The translations under genes and the position numbers were made by a program. Shown one piece after another: positions 63,800 to 64,000 of a stretch of 64,000 nt of DNA. The DNA comes from Microbacterium sp. YJN-G (GTDB lineage: Bacteria; Actinomycetota; Actinomycetes; Actinomycetales; Microbacteriaceae): contig NZ_CP060402.1 in the NCBI RefSeq assembly GCF_015040615.1, positions 806,001 through 870,000 on the forward strand. The letters are read 5' to 3'. Position 1 is the stretch's first letter, and each line of letters opens with the position of its first letter. The notes beneath the pieces are model-generated. The model ran no database searches, had not been told where the DNA came from, and saw nothing but the letters and a program-made list of their open reading frames with translations.

Positions 63800-64000
63800 A
63801 TGCAGTTCCACCACCACGGCTACGTATCCGGCGAGCCCCGCGTGCTCCCCGCCGAAGGCGTCGGCGTCGACCGGCCCGCCGAGCTTCCCGACGAGACCGA
63901 CGTGCTCATCGTCGGCTCGGGACCGGCCGGCATGCTCCTCGCCGCGCAGATGTCGCAGTTCCCCGATGTCACCACCCGCATCATCGAGCGCCGCGACGGA
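63800..64000 (+). CDS. FAD-dependent aromatic hydroxylase, N-terminal part (cut by window edge)
   Basis: The ATG at 63800, after GGGAAGGA, opens 67 residues up to the window edge. ETDVLIVGSGPAGMLLAAQMSQFPDVTTRIIERRDG is the FAD-binding GxGxxG motif and first Rossmann strand of class A flavin monooxygenases. The preceding HHHGYVSGEPRVLPAEGVGVDRPAELPDE resembles the leader of phenol 2-monooxygenase and 3-hydroxybenzoate 4-monooxygenase relatives (from memory). It should hydroxylate an aromatic acid feeding ring cleavage; the substrate and the C-terminal domain lie beyond the window. Confidence 0.85.
   Translation, partial: MQFHHHGYVSGEPRVLPAEGVGVDRPAELPDETDVLIVGSGPAGMLLAAQMSQFPDVTTRIIERRDG

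Overview
The window is high-GC actinobacterial DNA. The codon use, the very frequent GGATGCC/GGCATCC words, the gene order DUF6350-purN-purH, the single-chain NADP isocitrate dehydrogenase, the Ada/AraC/AlkA fusion followed by ogt, and several leaderless starts all point to the family Microbacteriaceae, most likely Microbacterium. That assignment is by recognition, not by a database search. No rRNA, tRNA, prophage, transposase or CRISPR array was seen.

Layout. 1-13.9 kb is mostly housekeeping: a TetR/VOC divergent pair, a UlaG-like lactonase, a purine permease, DUF6350-purN-purH, an alkylation-repair pair (ada-alkA, ogt), and a heterodimeric ABC exporter preceded by a short leader ORF. 14.2-36.0 kb is a glycan-utilisation locus: an acetyl esterase, GH1, GH95, GH42, GH31 and GH3 enzymes, two ABC sugar importers with lipoprotein binding proteins but no ATPase, a YesL-like membrane protein and two LacI-type repressors. 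The enzymes fit stepwise removal of fucose, galactose, xylose and glucose from imported fucogalacto-xyloglucan oligosaccharides. Five near-identical TCGAAGCGTTTCGA operators tie it into one regulon. Clusters of the same CTTCGACAGGCTCAG repeat sit at both edges of the locus.

36.3-50.2 kb holds central metabolism and the envelope: a GNAT enzyme, isocitrate dehydrogenase behind a MarR-type palindrome, an L,D-transpeptidase behind an MtrA-like direct repeat, nagB, a Nudix / FAD oxidase / DUF2568 group, a sigma factor fused to its own zinc-finger and membrane domains, nagA, and glyA-folD led by a ZTP (pfl) riboswitch. The riboswitch matches the purN/purH and folD genes functionally, since ZTP signals 10-formyl-tetrahydrofolate shortage.

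50.3-54.6 kb has a DUF6882 protein and a three-gene operon (Gfo/Idh, NAD epimerase, enolase-superfamily dehydratase) behind a perfect LacI-like palindrome. 54.7-64.0 kb is an aromatic catabolic region: homoprotocatechuate meta-cleavage genes (hpaI, H, D, E), their GntR regulator, an unusual FAH-RraA fusion enzyme, a divergent MHS-type MFS permease, then an IclR regulator divergent from a truncated flavin hydroxylase.
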